A stretch of 64,000 nt of DNA, taken from NCBI GenBank assembly GCA_013032095.1, contig WQBJ01000016.1, positions 42,451 to 106,450 on the forward strand, given 5' to 3'. Origin of the DNA: Ruegeria atlantica. GTDB taxonomy: Bacteria > Pseudomonadota > Alphaproteobacteria > Rhodobacterales > Rhodobacteraceae. Below the pieces are notes generated by a model. The model worked only from the letters and a program-made list of their open reading frames with translations. It ran no database searches and was not told the DNA's origin. Below are positions 53,866-61,393 of the stretch, piece by piece (position 1 is the stretch's first letter; every line of letters begins with the position of its first letter). Made by a program: the position numbers and the translations under genes.

Positions 53866-54321
53866 CAACGCCGGTTCATGCATTAGGTCTGATCTTGGAG
53901 GGCGAGCGTCAAGTTCCGTTCGCCCAATATTCCAAAATCGACATCTTCGGTAAACCTATGCCTAAGACACCAATTCGGCCGCCGATAAAGAAAATCCTGA
54001 AGCGGACAAAGCTGCGGTCGGTTTTGGCGCCGGGTCACCGAATGTCTCCTTTGGCGGTTACGTTGCAGCGTGAAGGCTTGGCGTTTGTCGTCTCCTGTCG
54101 GTCTTCCAATGAACTTTGCAAAGCAGGCTTTCTACGCAAAGTTGCCTTTGGCCGGGCCCAATAATGCGATCGCAGCGAACGGCAACTGTGTGGCCTTCCC
54201 AGCTTTTTGGTCGAAATCCACCGAAACATGCCCGTGCACTCTGCTATCTGAAATCAATGCACAACCAGATTAATCGTCCCGCGTTGATTTTTGGAGCGCT
54301 GCAGGTGGGTTTGCAGTCGCT
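53866..54321. other. Intergenic region without a recognisable gene
   Basis: These 456 bases lie between the convergent DUF3179 and PhzF genes. Beyond the hairpin at 53900-53925 I see only short, stop-broken frames and degenerate sequence rich in GCAAAG/CTTTGC words. Confidence 0.5.
53900..53925 (+). terminator. Hairpin after the DUF3179 gene
   Basis: A 9-bp stem (GGGCGAGCG / CGTTCGCCC, one G-T pair) with an 8-nt loop lies 34 bp after the stop, followed by AATATT. It is a plausible terminator. Confidence 0.5.
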
Positions 54322-55131
54322 TTATTGAGCAAACAAAAAACCTTCCAACGAAGTTATAGCCGTTCCTTCAAGGATGACTCGAGAACCATTATTTTCACAA
54401 TATATGACGCCCCCCCGTGCTGATAACTGACGAGCCAACAGGTTTTTTTTCTCTAATCTCCGAGACCAATATGGTGTCAAACAGCAATGTGAGACGCCAG
54501 AAACGGAATCTTCTGGCACACCGTTCGCCGGAGCAAAGAACCGCGAAACGAAATCAAACTCACCAGCCCCTTGTGCGGATATGATGACCGCGGGCAAAGG
54601 CAGTTTTGCAAGGGCTGTCAGGTCCGGAGTGCAGTTCAGGACGTCATCTTCGCTATCAAAGACAGCCAGGTAATGCTTTGCGGCCAACACTTTTGAGGGT
54701 TTCTTCCCAAGCGCGTCGATCAGACCCGACGGGGTGTCAATCACTTCTGGCACAAGTGCGGGCATATCCAGGCGTAGGCCTGTTTCCCTGCGTCGAACGG
54801 TCATCCGGGCGGATGCGGAATGGAAAGTGACTGCTTCCAACCCCACCTGGAGATTGGAAAACACAATGTGAGCGGCCGCGAGCGTCGCGTGTCCGATCAT
54901 ATCCACCTCTCGCGTGGGGGTGAACCAACGTATGTCGAATTCGGTAATTGCATCGCGGCTGCGCGTATTTGCTCGAGGAACAAAAAATACCGTTTCAGAT
55001 TGGTTCAGTTCACTCGCGATGGATTGCATGACCGGGACTGGCAACCATTGGTCCAGCGGGCACACGCCAGCCGGGTTTCCGCTGAGAGGGCGGTCTGAAA
55101 AGGCATCGACGATATAGGTCTGAAGTTTCAT
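54322..55131 (-). CDS. PhzF-family isomerase-like protein
   Basis: The 269-residue protein has the diaminopimelate-epimerase-like double fold of the PhzF family: VDAFSDRPLSGNPAGVC at the N-terminus, the acidic residue in NQSETVFFVP that serves as general acid/base in PhzF, and GHATLAAAHIVF. The second-half motif reads EDSVSGVSHCCLTPYW where most family members have EDPVTGSAH, a notable divergence. It is 88 bp downstream of the amidase gene and probably in the same operon. Its reaction is unknown. Confidence 0.82.
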   Translation of the reverse strand: MKLQTYIVDAFSDRPLSGNPAGVCPLDQWLPVPVMQSIASELNQSETVFFVPRANTRSRDAITEFDIRWFTPTREVDMIGHATLAAAHIVFSNLQVGLEAVTFHSASARMTVRRRETGLRLDMPALVPEVIDTPSGLIDALGKKPSKVLAAKHYLAVFDSEDDVLNCTPDLTALAKLPLPAVIISAQGAGEFDFVSRFFAPANGVPEDSVSGVSHCCLTPYWSRRLEKKNLLARQLSARGGVIYCENNGSRVILEGTAITSLEGFLFAQ

Positions 55132-55219
55132 CTATTGTCCTTGTCTGAAGGGCTGAATGACTGCATCCCGTGTCAAGGGAATAGCGCAGGAAGAAACCAC
55201 TGAAGGTGCAAATTCGTCC

Positions 55220-56626
55220 TTAGTCGTCTACCGTTGGGTGCGGAATCGAAAACGCTCCATCGTTTTCAATGGCAAAAGCGGCACGAAGAACCGTGCTTTC
55301 TTCGAAATACCTTCCCACCAGCTGCAACCCTATCGGCAATCCTTCCGAGTGCATTGCACAGGGCATCGTCAGCGCAGGATGGCCGGACATGTTAAAAAAG
55401 GTGGTAAAACGTGTGACGGCATTACCAATAGCTTCCTCCACTCCGTCACGGGTTGTTTTCACGGTACCCAGCTTTTGTGCAATTTCCGGCGTCGCCGGCG
55501 TCAGGATCAGGTCGACTTCATCAAACAGCTCGTTGGTCTCTTGACGATAGAGTTCCACGAAGCGCTTGGCCCGTATGTAGTGTTCCGCTAGAAGCGTCTG
55601 CCCAAGCGCCAGTCCGGCGCGGAAATCCTGCCCATAGAGCTCTCCTCGATCTTGCAAATAGGCCGAATGTGCACTCAGGGCTTCCGGCATCTGCACAGTG
55701 AGAGACACGGCGCGGCTATGTTCGAGGTCCGGAAATGTCACGGGGATCAGAGACGCTCCTTTCGCGGTCACGAAGCTTTTGACGTTCTCCAGCGCGGCCA
55801 GGATTTCCGGATCGGTCCGCTCGTAGTAGAAATTTGTCGGGATACCGATCCGCAGCCCCGAGATGTCATCGGCGAGAGCTGCGGCATAGTCTTCGACCGG
55901 AAGGTTTTGCGAACCCGGATCGCGAGGGTCATATCCTGCAATGATCCCCAGTAGATCAGCGCAATCCGCGACGTCTCGTGTCATGATGCCCACATGATCC
56001 AGCGTCCAGCAATACGGCACCACACCCGTAGTTGGCACTCGGCCGATGGTCGGTTTCAGTCCGACCAGTCCGTTCAGCGCGGCTGGAGCGCGCACGGATC
56101 CGCCAGTGTCTGTCCCAAGACTGGCGGGGACCAAGCCGAACGCTACTGCTGCCGCTGATCCGCTGGATGATCCCCCGGCCAGGCGGTTTGGATCATATGC
56201 GTTCACGCACGTACCGTAGACCTCGTTCTCGCCGGTTGCGCCGTAGGCAAACTCATGAAGATTGGTTTTGCCCAGGCTTAGCGCGTTGGCCTTTCGCATT
56301 TGGGCGATGGCAAAGGCATCTTCGGTTGCAATTCTGTCGTGAAATACGCGCGATCCGGCTGACGTCAGAACCCCTTCAACATCGAACAGATCTTTGGATG
56401 CATATGGAACACCCGCGAAAGGCGATCGTTCCAGATCATCGCGAGTGAGGACTTCGGCTGACCTGCGCGCCGTTTCGTACGTCACGGTGATGAAGGCCTT
56501 AGACCGGTCATTGTGCCGGGCAATCCGCTCTGCAAAAACCGCGACCAGTTCAGTTGGCGTGATTTCACCGGCGTCGAGCCTGGACTTCAGACCGCGGACA
56601 GTTTCAAACGCTATTTCTTTGGTCAT
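55220..56626 (-). CDS. Amidase of the GatA/AtzE type
   Basis: The 468-residue amidase-signature hydrolase has the complete Ser-cisSer-Lys triad: Lys78 (YASKDLFDVEG), cis-Ser153 (GGSSSGSAAAVA) and nucleophile Ser177 (GTDTGGSVRAP), at the positions seen in GatA. It starts five bases after the stop of a 67-residue AtzG-like gene, matching the atzG-atzE pair in which the small protein is a required GatC-like subunit. It therefore probably hydrolyses a small carboxylated amide or urea derivative. Confidence 0.88.
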   Translation of the reverse strand: MTKEIAFETVRGLKSRLDAGEITPTELVAVFAERIARHNDRSKAFITVTYETARRSAEVLTRDDLERSPFAGVPYASKDLFDVEGVLTSAGSRVFHDRIATEDAFAIAQMRKANALSLGKTNLHEFAYGATGENEVYGTCVNAYDPNRLAGGSSSGSAAAVAFGLVPASLGTDTGGSVRAPAALNGLVGLKPTIGRVPTTGVVPYCWTLDHVGIMTRDVADCADLLGIIAGYDPRDPGSQNLPVEDYAAALADDISGLRIGIPTNFYYERTDPEILAALENVKSFVTAKGASLIPVTFPDLEHSRAVSLTVQMPEALSAHSAYLQDRGELYGQDFRAGLALGQTLLAEHYIRAKRFVELYRQETNELFDEVDLILTPATPEIAQKLGTVKTTRDGVEEAIGNAVTRFTTFFNMSGHPALTMPCAMHSEGLPIGLQLVGRYFEESTVLRAAFAIENDGAFSIPHPTVDD

Positions 56627-56630
56627 CAGG

Positions 56631-56834
56631 TTATCGCTTTTGAACGGTCAGAGACGGAGGTATCGTGCCAAGGTCGATCTTCCGAAGGACCTCCAGCTCG
56701 TCCAGCAACTCCTGAAATCCGGTTATGATGCCCAGTTTCGGGTCTACAAGCTCGTCTATCTCCGCATCGCTCCAGTCGTGCGAGGCCATCTGGCTGCAGA
56801 TCCCTGTCAGAGTCTCTTTTTTCAGTTTTTGCAT
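56631..56834 (-). CDS. AtzG/GatC-like small amidase subunit
   Basis: The 67-residue protein begins MQKLKKETLTGICSQMASHD and ends with the belt-like stretch LDELEVLRKIDLGTIPPSLT, which resembles AtzG (68 residues) and the C-terminal belt of GatC. The frame is open to 56930, but that extension crosses a perfect hairpin (56867-56890) and lacks an RBS near its start. ATG 56834 has GGGAA just upstream, and 56843 is an alternative. It lies directly before the amidase and is likely its obligate partner. It is short enough to be missed in routine annotation. Confidence 0.7.
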   Translation of the reverse strand: MQKLKKETLTGICSQMASHDWSDAEIDELVDPKLGIITGFQELLDELEVLRKIDLGTIPPSLTVQKR

Positions 56835-56866
56835 GTTTCCCATCCACGCAGGTTCCGATGAAGCCT

Positions 56867-56890
56867 CCGGCGCGCCAATACGCGCGCCGG
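56867..56890 (-). other. Hairpin between the M24 and AtzG-like genes
   Basis: A perfect 9-bp stem (CCGGCGCGC / GCGCGCCGG) with a 6-nt loop, in the 130-bp gap. It has no T-run and may separate expression of the two parts of the operon. Confidence 0.5.
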
Positions 56891-56964
56891 GCTCGTGCGT
56901 AACAGTTGCGGCAGTTCGGGTGTTTGGCAACGTGTTGCCACCGTTGAACCTGCCGTTTGTAGGC

Positions 56965-58119
56965 TCATTTGCTCAGCAGGATCTCACGCGGATAGTTCGT
57001 GATGTAATCGAATCCGGTTTCGGTCACGACAACCGAGTCTCCGATCCGGCCCGCAGTGACACCATCAACCGAAATGCCGCCATCGACAGCAAAGGTCATA
57101 CCCGGCTGCAGCACGGTCTTGTCACCGGCTTTCAGCTCCGGCGCTTCCAGATAAGCGACACCGATGGATCGGCCTGTACGGTAGCCGGTTTCATAACCAC
57201 GTTCCTGATAGACTTCGTTGGCGGCTGCAGCGACATCTTCTGCCAGAACGCCCGGGCGGATCGCGTGGATTGCGGCTTGCTGCGCGTCAATCGCAGCCTG
57301 CTGCACTTCGCGGTCCAGGTCTTTCACTTCACCGATGTGGAACATGCGGTCAAAGCCCAGTTTGTACTGTTTGAACTGCGCCATGTTGCAGAAGCAGAAA
57401 TAAACGGGATCAAACTTTTCATAGGCTTTCACACCGGCGCGACCATGCACCATCGACGTATTCTTGCCGCTTTGCACAATCTGCAGGTTATGGATCATCG
57501 GCGAGACGAAGCTGTCCCAACCCTTGTCGGTCAGGAAGGTTGCCGCTTTGCGCGAACCTGCATCTATCACCGCCAGCGCGCTCTCGTATTCCTGCACGCC
57601 TTCTTTCAAAGAGTTATGCGCAGCAAGCATCATCGCGCCAGCGATCTCTCCAGCCTGTTTCATCACCTCGATTTCGAAGGGCGACTTGATGGTCCGCATC
57701 GCGCCCAGCACCGGAGAGATATCCTTGAGCGGAACGCCCGGATAGGTCGCGTCCAGATGGTTGCGGACAATTGCAGGGATCAAACCCTTTTCAACCCAGA
57801 TCTCGGTTGGGTTCTCACCCAAAGCACCGGCCAGCGCCCGGCCCCAGGTGCGTTGCCCGATATCTTCCCAGGTACGCACATCCTCGACCCATGTCATGGC
57901 ATCGACCATTTCCGACTCCATCAGCGGTGTAATGACGACGGGCGAGTCATCCGCGTCCACCACCAGCATCGTGGGGCGCCCGAACTCGATCCCCAGGTAA
58001 CCCCAGAAACCTGCCAGGTAGGCCATCGAGCTTTCATCGGTAAACACGGCCTTTTGGATGCCTGCATCCTTCATGCGGCTCTGAAGCTCGATAGTTCTTT
58101 GTTTTGCGTGTTCAAGCAT
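56965..58119 (-). CDS. M24-fold (creatinase-like) hydrolase lacking the metal ligands
   Basis: The 384-residue protein has the two-domain creatinase/prolidase architecture, with the catalytic pita-bread domain at about residues 150-384. Compared with E. coli PepP, whose five metal ligands are Asp, Asp, His, Glu, Glu, the aligned positions here are Cys242 (FCFC in place of IDxG), Gly255, Arg317 (TGRSIG in place of the His motif), Asp346 (VDGG for VEPG) and Gly360 (RIGD for RIED). A His is kept at 225 (MVHGRAG), near the catalytic His of creatinase, which is also metal-free. It probably cleaves a C-N bond in a small molecule. It lies between the TRAP and amidase genes. Confidence 0.75.
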   Translation of the reverse strand: MLEHAKQRTIELQSRMKDAGIQKAVFTDESSMAYLAGFWGYLGIEFGRPTMLVVDADDSPVVITPLMESEMVDAMTWVEDVRTWEDIGQRTWGRALAGALGENPTEIWVEKGLIPAIVRNHLDATYPGVPLKDISPVLGAMRTIKSPFEIEVMKQAGEIAGAMMLAAHNSLKEGVQEYESALAVIDAGSRKAATFLTDKGWDSFVSPMIHNLQIVQSGKNTSMVHGRAGVKAYEKFDPVYFCFCNMAQFKQYKLGFDRMFHIGEVKDLDREVQQAAIDAQQAAIHAIRPGVLAEDVAAAANEVYQERGYETGYRTGRSIGVAYLEAPELKAGDKTVLQPGMTFAVDGGISVDGVTAGRIGDSVVVTETGFDYITNYPREILLSK

Positions 58120-58233
58120 GTGCCTTCATCCTTCACGAAAAGCCAACGGCATGACACCAAAACCGATGGCAGGGTTGATCCTGAGGCCGTCCTGTCATTG
58201 TCGCATGGACGACCATTTCGATTGTGAATTTCA

Positions 58234-58262
58234 ACGCCGCCCGCCTTCCACGCGGGCGGCGT
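58234..58262 (-). other. Hairpin between TRAP large permease and M24 genes
   Basis: A perfect 11-bp GC-rich stem (ACGCCGCCCGC / GCGGGCGGCGT) with a 7-nt loop, in the 152-bp gap. It could terminate part of the transcript or protect the upstream mRNA. Confidence 0.55.
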
Positions 58263-58271
58263 GTTCGCGCC

Positions 58272-59567
58272 TCAGTCGAGGAGACCCGGCAAGAAGAGAG
58301 CTACCGGCGGCACGAAGGTAACAACGAAGACCATCGGCAAGTGACCCAGCAGCAGGAACTTCAAGGTAGGGCCGACATAAGTGGACAGTGGTTGTCGGGT
58401 GACACCCCCGGCCATGTAAAGCAGCGGTGCGCAGGGCGGAGAGATGTTGCCCAGACCCAGGTTCGTGCCGACGATGGCAGCGAAATGGATCGGGTCCAAA
58501 CCAATCTTCTGTGTTACAGGCAGCAGAATGATCGCGGCCAGAACCCCACCGGATACGTCATCGATAATCATGCCCATGATCAGCAATAGCAGATTGATCA
58601 ACAACAGGATGACGATCTTGTTTTCCGAGATGGTCAGCAGCAGATCGGCAAACTGGGTCGGCACCTTGGCCAGAACCATGCCGCGGCTCATGACGAACAG
58701 GAAAAACAGAACCATCAGGATCGCGCCGGTCAGACGCGCGGCTTCGACGGTCGAGTCAAACAGTTTGTCGAAAGGCAACGTCCGGTAGATCAACAGGCCA
58801 ACCGCCAGGGTATAGACCAGCGCCATCGAGCCTGCCTCGGTCGGTGTGGCGATACCGCTGTAGATGCCACCCAAAATGATCACAGGCATGATGATCGCGA
58901 GGCTCGCACGTTTACCGGTCTGGCCGATTTCCTTCACAGTGTCCGAAAAGGACAGTTTTTCTGCAACCGTGATGGTCGTATTGTTCCGCAGGAACCAGAA
59001 ATTCAGTGCGCAGTATGTAGCGGCCAACAAGACCCCCGGACCCATGGTTGCCAGAAAACACTTAGCCACTGACTCGCGGATGGCTATCGCGAAGACAATC
59101 ATTGGAATGCTGGGCGGGATCATCAGAGCTAAAACCGAAGAAACAGCAACAAGCGCAGTCGCATGGCCCGGGGGATAACCTTCCTTGATCATGCGAGGGA
59201 CCATGATTTTTCCGATGGCCGCAATCGCTGCCGAGGCAGAGCCCGAAATCGCTCCGAACAGCGCGCAAGTCACAACCGTAACCGCGCCAAGCCCACCCTT
59301 GGTGCGTCCGACGAAGGAATTGACGAAATCCAACAGCCGCTCGGATATCCCCGACGCGCCCATCAAGGTGCCCGACAGGATAAACAGCGGAATTGCAAGC
59401 AGCGAGAACGCACTGACTTGGGAATAACCGAAACCGGCATGAAACGAGATATCGGTGCCCTGCAGAGTGCCGAAGACAAGCGCACCGATGCCAAAGGCAA
59501 AGCCGACGGGCACCTCGATCAGCAGCAGGACAATGACGATTGCGATTGCGACGAAGAACAGCGTCAT
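58272..59567 (-). CDS. TRAP large permease (DctM family)
   Basis: The 431-residue transport subunit has IPLFILSGTLMGASGISERLL, ISGSASAAIAAIGKIMVPRM, LALMIPPSIPMIVFAIAI and LGNISPPCAPLLYMAGG, the DctM blocks. It starts immediately after the small-permease stop. The substrate is presumably that of the M24 hydrolase and amidase encoded downstream. Confidence 0.9.
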   Translation of the reverse strand: MTLFFVAIAIVIVLLLIEVPVGFAFGIGALVFGTLQGTDISFHAGFGYSQVSAFSLLAIPLFILSGTLMGASGISERLLDFVNSFVGRTKGGLGAVTVVTCALFGAISGSASAAIAAIGKIMVPRMIKEGYPPGHATALVAVSSVLALMIPPSIPMIVFAIAIRESVAKCFLATMGPGVLLAATYCALNFWFLRNNTTITVAEKLSFSDTVKEIGQTGKRASLAIIMPVIILGGIYSGIATPTEAGSMALVYTLAVGLLIYRTLPFDKLFDSTVEAARLTGAILMVLFFLFVMSRGMVLAKVPTQFADLLLTISENKIVILLLINLLLLIMGMIIDDVSGGVLAAIILLPVTQKIGLDPIHFAAIVGTNLGLGNISPPCAPLLYMAGGVTRQPLSTYVGPTLKFLLLGHLPMVFVVTFVPPVALFLPGLLD

Positions 59568-59568
59568 G

Positions 59569-60180
59569 TCATTCTCCCCCTTTGCCGGTGATCAGGGCGC
59601 GGGCTTCGAGGAAAATCTGAAGCAGCATGTAGAATCCCATCAGCACGAAGCCGAAGACCATGCTGAGGTCCCACATGTATTTGGGGAATTTCATGTAAGA
59701 GCTTTTGCGGTTTAGGTTGATATTGAACTGCGCAAAGTCCCACGCGTATTTGGCAAAGACGACTAGTGCGACCAGGCAGACGACCGACCCGAACAAACGG
59801 AAGGCAAGCAATGTCTTTCGATTCCGAAAAACCAGCGACATCACACCACCTTCGATATGGTCACGCTCGCGCGAACAAAAGGCCATTCCGATGAAGTAGA
59901 TCCACAAGGCCATCATCGGCGCCAGCTCTTCGATGCCGAGGAATGGAGATGAAATGACATAGCGCATGAAAACCTGTGCAGCCATGACCAGGCCAAGTGC
60001 AATCATTGCGACAAACATGATGACACGCATCAGCCACGCAACTTTGGCTTCGATCGAATACAGACCACCTAAGCCGCGATAGACAGGCAGGTCGCGATCC
60101 TCTGGCGCAGGCACCGGTATGATCGGCGACGGCACCAGAACATCGTCCAAGCTGTCTGTATGCAAGATATCCTTTGTCAT
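59569..60180 (-). CDS. TRAP small permease (DctQ family), with N-terminal extension
   Basis: The 203-residue protein has about 50 hydrophilic residues before its first helix (WLMRVIMFVAMIALGLVMAAQVFMRYV). Three further helices follow; the second contains the DctQ-like EELAPMMALWIYFIGMAFCSRE. ATG 60180 has GGGAGG upstream and is chosen over 60198. A strong hairpin separates it from the receptor gene. Confidence 0.88.
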   Translation of the reverse strand: MTKDILHTDSLDDVLVPSPIIPVPAPEDRDLPVYRGLGGLYSIEAKVAWLMRVIMFVAMIALGLVMAAQVFMRYVISSPFLGIEELAPMMALWIYFIGMAFCSRERDHIEGGVMSLVFRNRKTLLAFRLFGSVVCLVALVVFAKYAWDFAQFNINLNRKSSYMKFPKYMWDLSMVFGFVLMGFYMLLQIFLEARALITGKGGE

Positions 60181-60205
60181 TTTCCCTCCCATCCCCAAAC
60201 GGAAA

Positions 60206-60231
60206 CACGCGCAAAGCGGGCTTTGCGCGTG
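60206..60231 (-). other. Hairpin between TRAP receptor and DctQ genes
   Basis: A perfect 11-bp stem (CACGCGCAAAG / CTTTGCGCGTG) with a CGGG loop, 14 bp after the receptor stop. It is the strongest of the six post-receptor hairpins in the window. Confidence 0.6.
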
Positions 60232-60244
60232 CTTGTGAGTGGCG

Positions 60245-61249
60245 TCATTCCACGCCGGCCGCCTGCTTGATGGCGCCCATCACCTCTGTGCCGATGATCT
60301 CCTCCATGTAGGGGTATTCGACGGCGACAACCTTGGAACGATAGGCATCCAACTGCTCGGGAGTCAGTTCGATGACTTCGATCCCGGCCGCTTCGATCTG
60401 CTCGAACCATTTGGGGCTTTCGGACTCGGCGTTTTCCCAGGCCCAAGTGACAGCTTCGTTGGCCGCTTCTTTAACCCAGCCCTGCTGTTCTTCTGTCAGG
60501 CCATCAAACCATGCTTTGTTTGCGGTCCAGAAGGTGTGCTCGAAGTTTTCGCGTGTGAAAACGTAGGCGCTCAGCACGTCCTTAAACAACAGAACCTCGG
60601 ATGGCGGCGAGTAGGCCCGGCCATCGATGGCGCCGGTCTGTAATGCTGTATGCACCTCGGAGAACGCCATCGGAACAGCCGAGAAGCCCGTCGCCTTGTA
60701 ACGCTCAATCGCCATGGGCATGCCCGGAACGCGCATCTTGAAACCCTCGGCATCAGCCGGGAAGTTCAATGGGACGTCAACGCCTTTGCGAACGACGAAA
60801 CCGGTAAAGTCGGTCGGGATCGTTCCTAGCAACTCCATGCCCAGATCGTTCATGATGCCGTTGTAGACTTCGTTCATCGTCGAACCGGGGCCGTAGACTT
60901 CCTTTCCCGACTCCCAATCGTTGGCGACATAACCCAGAACGGACACGTCCCAGCGCGGATCAAGCTCGGAATGGTTCCACGACATGGTCATCTGAACTGC
61001 GCCATGAGCGACCTGCTCGACGATCGACGTCCAGTCACCCAGATCACCGCCGGGGTGATACGAGACTGACAAGCTTCCACCGGACAGGTCGTCCAGCCGC
61101 TCGATGAACTGTTCAGAGACTTTGTGGAAGATGTGTTCCTGATCCATGACGTGACCCAGAATGACATCCTGAGCCGATACACTGGACGCGGTGAACCCGG
61201 CAAAGCCGAGCGCGACAGCACCAGTTTTCAGAAATTTTGACACCTGCAT
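60245..61249 (-). CDS. TRAP solute-binding protein (DctP family)
   Basis: The 334-residue receptor has a signal peptide ending SSVSAQD and DctP landmarks: LGHVMDQEHIFHKVSEQF, the ligand-binding Arg region GFKMRVPGMPMAIERYKA, and PMAFSEVHTALQTGAIDG. It is the first gene of a probable seven- or eight-gene operon (receptor, Q, M, M24 hydrolase, AtzG-like, amidase, PhzF-like). Its promoter overlaps the CTGTATACAG operator. Confidence 0.9.
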   Translation of the reverse strand: MQVSKFLKTGAVALGFAGFTASSVSAQDVILGHVMDQEHIFHKVSEQFIERLDDLSGGSLSVSYHPGGDLGDWTSIVEQVAHGAVQMTMSWNHSELDPRWDVSVLGYVANDWESGKEVYGPGSTMNEVYNGIMNDLGMELLGTIPTDFTGFVVRKGVDVPLNFPADAEGFKMRVPGMPMAIERYKATGFSAVPMAFSEVHTALQTGAIDGRAYSPPSEVLLFKDVLSAYVFTRENFEHTFWTANKAWFDGLTEEQQGWVKEAANEAVTWAWENAESESPKWFEQIEAAGIEVIELTPEQLDAYRSKVVAVEYPYMEEIIGTEVMGAIKQAAGVE

Positions 61250-61321
61250 TTACGAAGGTACCTCCCTTTGATCGAAACTCGGCCTGTGCTTGAGGGACCC
61301 CCAATCAGGCTGGCGGGATAA

Positions 61322-61351
61322 TTGACCTGTATACAGCTTGATGTCAATAAT
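61322..61351. promoter_or_regulatory. Shared operator inside divergent promoters
   Basis: CTGTATACAG (61327-61336) is a perfect palindrome. Toward the plus-strand gene it lies between a -35 TTGACC (61322-61327) and a -10-like AATAAT (61346-61351). On the minus strand a consensus -35 TTGACA (61342-61347) lies on the other side, so the same site falls in the spacer of both promoters. Confidence 0.6.
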
Positions 61352-61393
61352 GGTTTATATTGAGGTTTTTTCTTATAAAAGCAAAGGAGGTGC

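Noticed and set aside
56965..58119. DMSP lyase DddP as identity of the M24 protein
   Set aside because: DddP keeps the metal ligands and is metal-dependent; they are missing here.
56725..58227. A 500-codon plus-strand open frame over the M24 gene
   Set aside because: It is the antisense shadow of a strongly conserved gene. Its product is rich in Arg/His with no domain, and no RBS or promoter supports it.
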